From positions 1 to 8,674 of the forward strand of contig JASHWN010000607.1 in NCBI GenBank assembly GCA_030044035.1: a stretch of DNA of 8,674 nucleotides, written 5' to 3'. Shown here piece after piece: positions 6,855 to 8,674 of the stretch. The DNA is from Xanthobacteraceae bacterium (GTDB lineage Bacteria > Pseudomonadota > Alphaproteobacteria > Rhizobiales > Xanthobacteraceae). The notes beneath the pieces were generated by a model that made no database searches, had not been told where the DNA came from, and saw only the letters and a program-made list of their open reading frames with translations. The position numbers were made by a program, and so were the translations under genes. Numbering within the stretch: the stretch's first letter is position 1; each line of letters starts with the position of its first letter.

Positions 6855-7179
6855 GCCGCCACGGGCGGGCGAGGGCCCGCGATGCCACGAAAAGGTCCGA
6901 TTCGGCAGGGGCAAGGCGGCTCAAAACCGCCCGTCAAGCGTTTTATCAGCGGTGTGATGCGGAAAACACAGTGGCGCAAACTCGCGTTATCGTTAATGGA
7001 TTCTTGGGTGGCAGGCGGTTAGCATAGGCGCTTGTGCGCGGTGGCAGCGCAAAGGCAGTGTGAACAGAGTTCGCCTGTTGAGCTACGGAATGTTAGCGCG
7101 GCGCTTCGTAAGGTAACGCACACCGCGCCCGGTCGAGACGGAAAGGTCGAGACTTCGGATCGGTACGGAGAAGACTGGA
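6855..7179 (+). other. clpP-clpX intergenic region (325 nt)
   Basis: No gene is supported here. Just after clpP is a 6-bp GC stem GCGGGC/GCCCGC (6865-6870 with 6875-6880), and further on GGCGG/CCGCC (6915-6919 with 6927-6931). Neither is followed directly by a T run, so they are not clear terminators. A 9-bp direct repeat GGTCGAGAC lies at 7131-7139 and 7145-7153, shortly before the clpX ribosome site. ATAGGCGCTTG at 7024-7034 also occurs upstream of nnr. I found no convincing -35/-10 pair, although the length suggests clpX has its own promoter. Confidence 0.6.
7131..7153 (+). repeat. 9-bp direct repeat in the clpX leader
   Basis: GGTCGAGAC is found at 7131-7139 and 7145-7153 (14-nt period), ending 26 nt before the clpX ATG. 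Function unknown; it could be chance in GC-rich sequence. Confidence 0.55.
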
Positions 7180-8457
<1,278 letters not shown>

Positions 8458-8462
8458 CATGC

Positions 8463-8489
8463 AATCGGGTCCGCCGGAGCGGCCCGATT
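8463..8489 (+). other. Strong hairpin just after clpX, without T run
   Basis: AATCGGG (8463-8469) pairs with CCCGATT (8483-8489), and after a one-base bulge (T8470) CCGC (8471-8474) pairs with GCGG (8479-8482) around a CGGA loop, giving 11 pairs. No T run follows on the + strand (CGCTGCGCG comes next), so it is not a standard intrinsic terminator. It may stabilise the clpX mRNA 3' end or act with Rho. Confidence 0.6.
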
Positions 8490-8551
8490 CGCTGCGCGAG
8501 CCGCCGCATCGCCTCTACCGCGCGAAGATTTGCCGCAAAAACCGGGCTTTC

Positions 8552-8590
8552 TTGACACGCCCGGCGCGCAACGCCACCTATAGCGTTGCG
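8552..8590 (+). promoter_or_regulatory. Promoter-like element with inverted repeat, presumably upstream of lon
   Basis: TTGACA (8552-8557) is a perfect -35 hexamer. CGCAACGC (8567-8574) and GCGTTGCG (8583-8590) form a perfect 8-bp inverted repeat around CACCTATA (8575-8582), which holds the -10-like CCTATA. The spacer to CCTATA is 19 bp (21 to TATAGC), longer than ideal for sigma-70, and CTTG to CCTAT is 22 bp, too long for RpoH. Position after clpX suggests it serves lon, whose start is not in the window. Apart from this and the hairpin at 8463-8489, nothing clear is seen in 8458-8674. Confidence 0.4.
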
Positions 8591-8674
8591 ATGAATGAAG
8601 CGTACCAAGACTCGCATAGCTGTGCCGGACGGAGTTTCGTGCGCGCCCTTCCAGTGTTCGTCCCGGCTCACCGG

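Noticed and set aside
8591..8674. ATG-initiated frame open to the right edge (28 codons)
   Set aside because: The peptide does not resemble the Lon N-terminus, no ribosome site precedes it and it overlaps the end of the inverted repeat; too short to support.

Overview
The window is GC-rich and looks like core chromosome of an alphaproteobacterium of the Hyphomicrobiales, most likely the Bradyrhizobium/Rhodopseudomonas/Nitrobacter neighbourhood. The reasons are gene order (glnB-glnA divergent from nnr, followed by tRNA-Leu, tig, clpP, clpX) and protein sequences typical of that group. Placement below family is inference. I see no prophage, transposase, CRISPR array, defence island or other sign of recent transfer. 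The coding content is ordinary housekeeping, and the points worth a second look are all in the spaces between genes.

Layout. (1) Bases 3-722, + strand: the 3' part of a membrane-anchored diguanylate cyclase with an intact GGEEF motif and an intact I-site; its 5' end lies outside the window. (2) Bases 2656 down to 801, - strand: a glnB-glnA nitrogen-assimilation unit (PII protein and type I glutamine synthetase), ending in a strong intrinsic terminator at 728-756 that faces the cyclase gene. A good sigma-54 promoter match lies upstream of glnB at 2717-2731. (3) Bases 2657-2925: a divergent control region rich in inverted and direct repeats. (4) Bases 2926-4413, + strand: bifunctional NAD(P)H-hydrate repair enzyme (nnr). 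(5) Bases 4535-4619: tRNA-Leu(UAG) with encoded CCA and a terminator-like hairpin that reuses its acceptor-stem strand. (6) Bases 4686-8457, + strand: trigger factor, ClpP and ClpX, the protein-folding and degradation cluster usually followed by lon. The window ends 217 bases after clpX, before a recognisable lon start.

How the genes work together. GlnB (uridylylated at Tyr51) senses nitrogen and carbon status and governs adenylylation of GlnA at Tyr398; both modification sites are present, so this is the standard regulated GS-PII module. Trigger factor receives nascent chains at the ribosome. ClpX unfolds substrates and feeds them to ClpP, whose Ser107-His132-Asp181 triad is intact. A heat-shock (RpoH) type promoter candidate sits before clpP.

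I did not find an undescribed system. The best leads are the repeat-rich glnB/nnr intergenic region, the tRNA-Leu/terminator overlap, and an inverted repeat bracketing a promoter-like element at the right edge. The many long ORFs opposite or out of frame with these genes are high-GC shadows.
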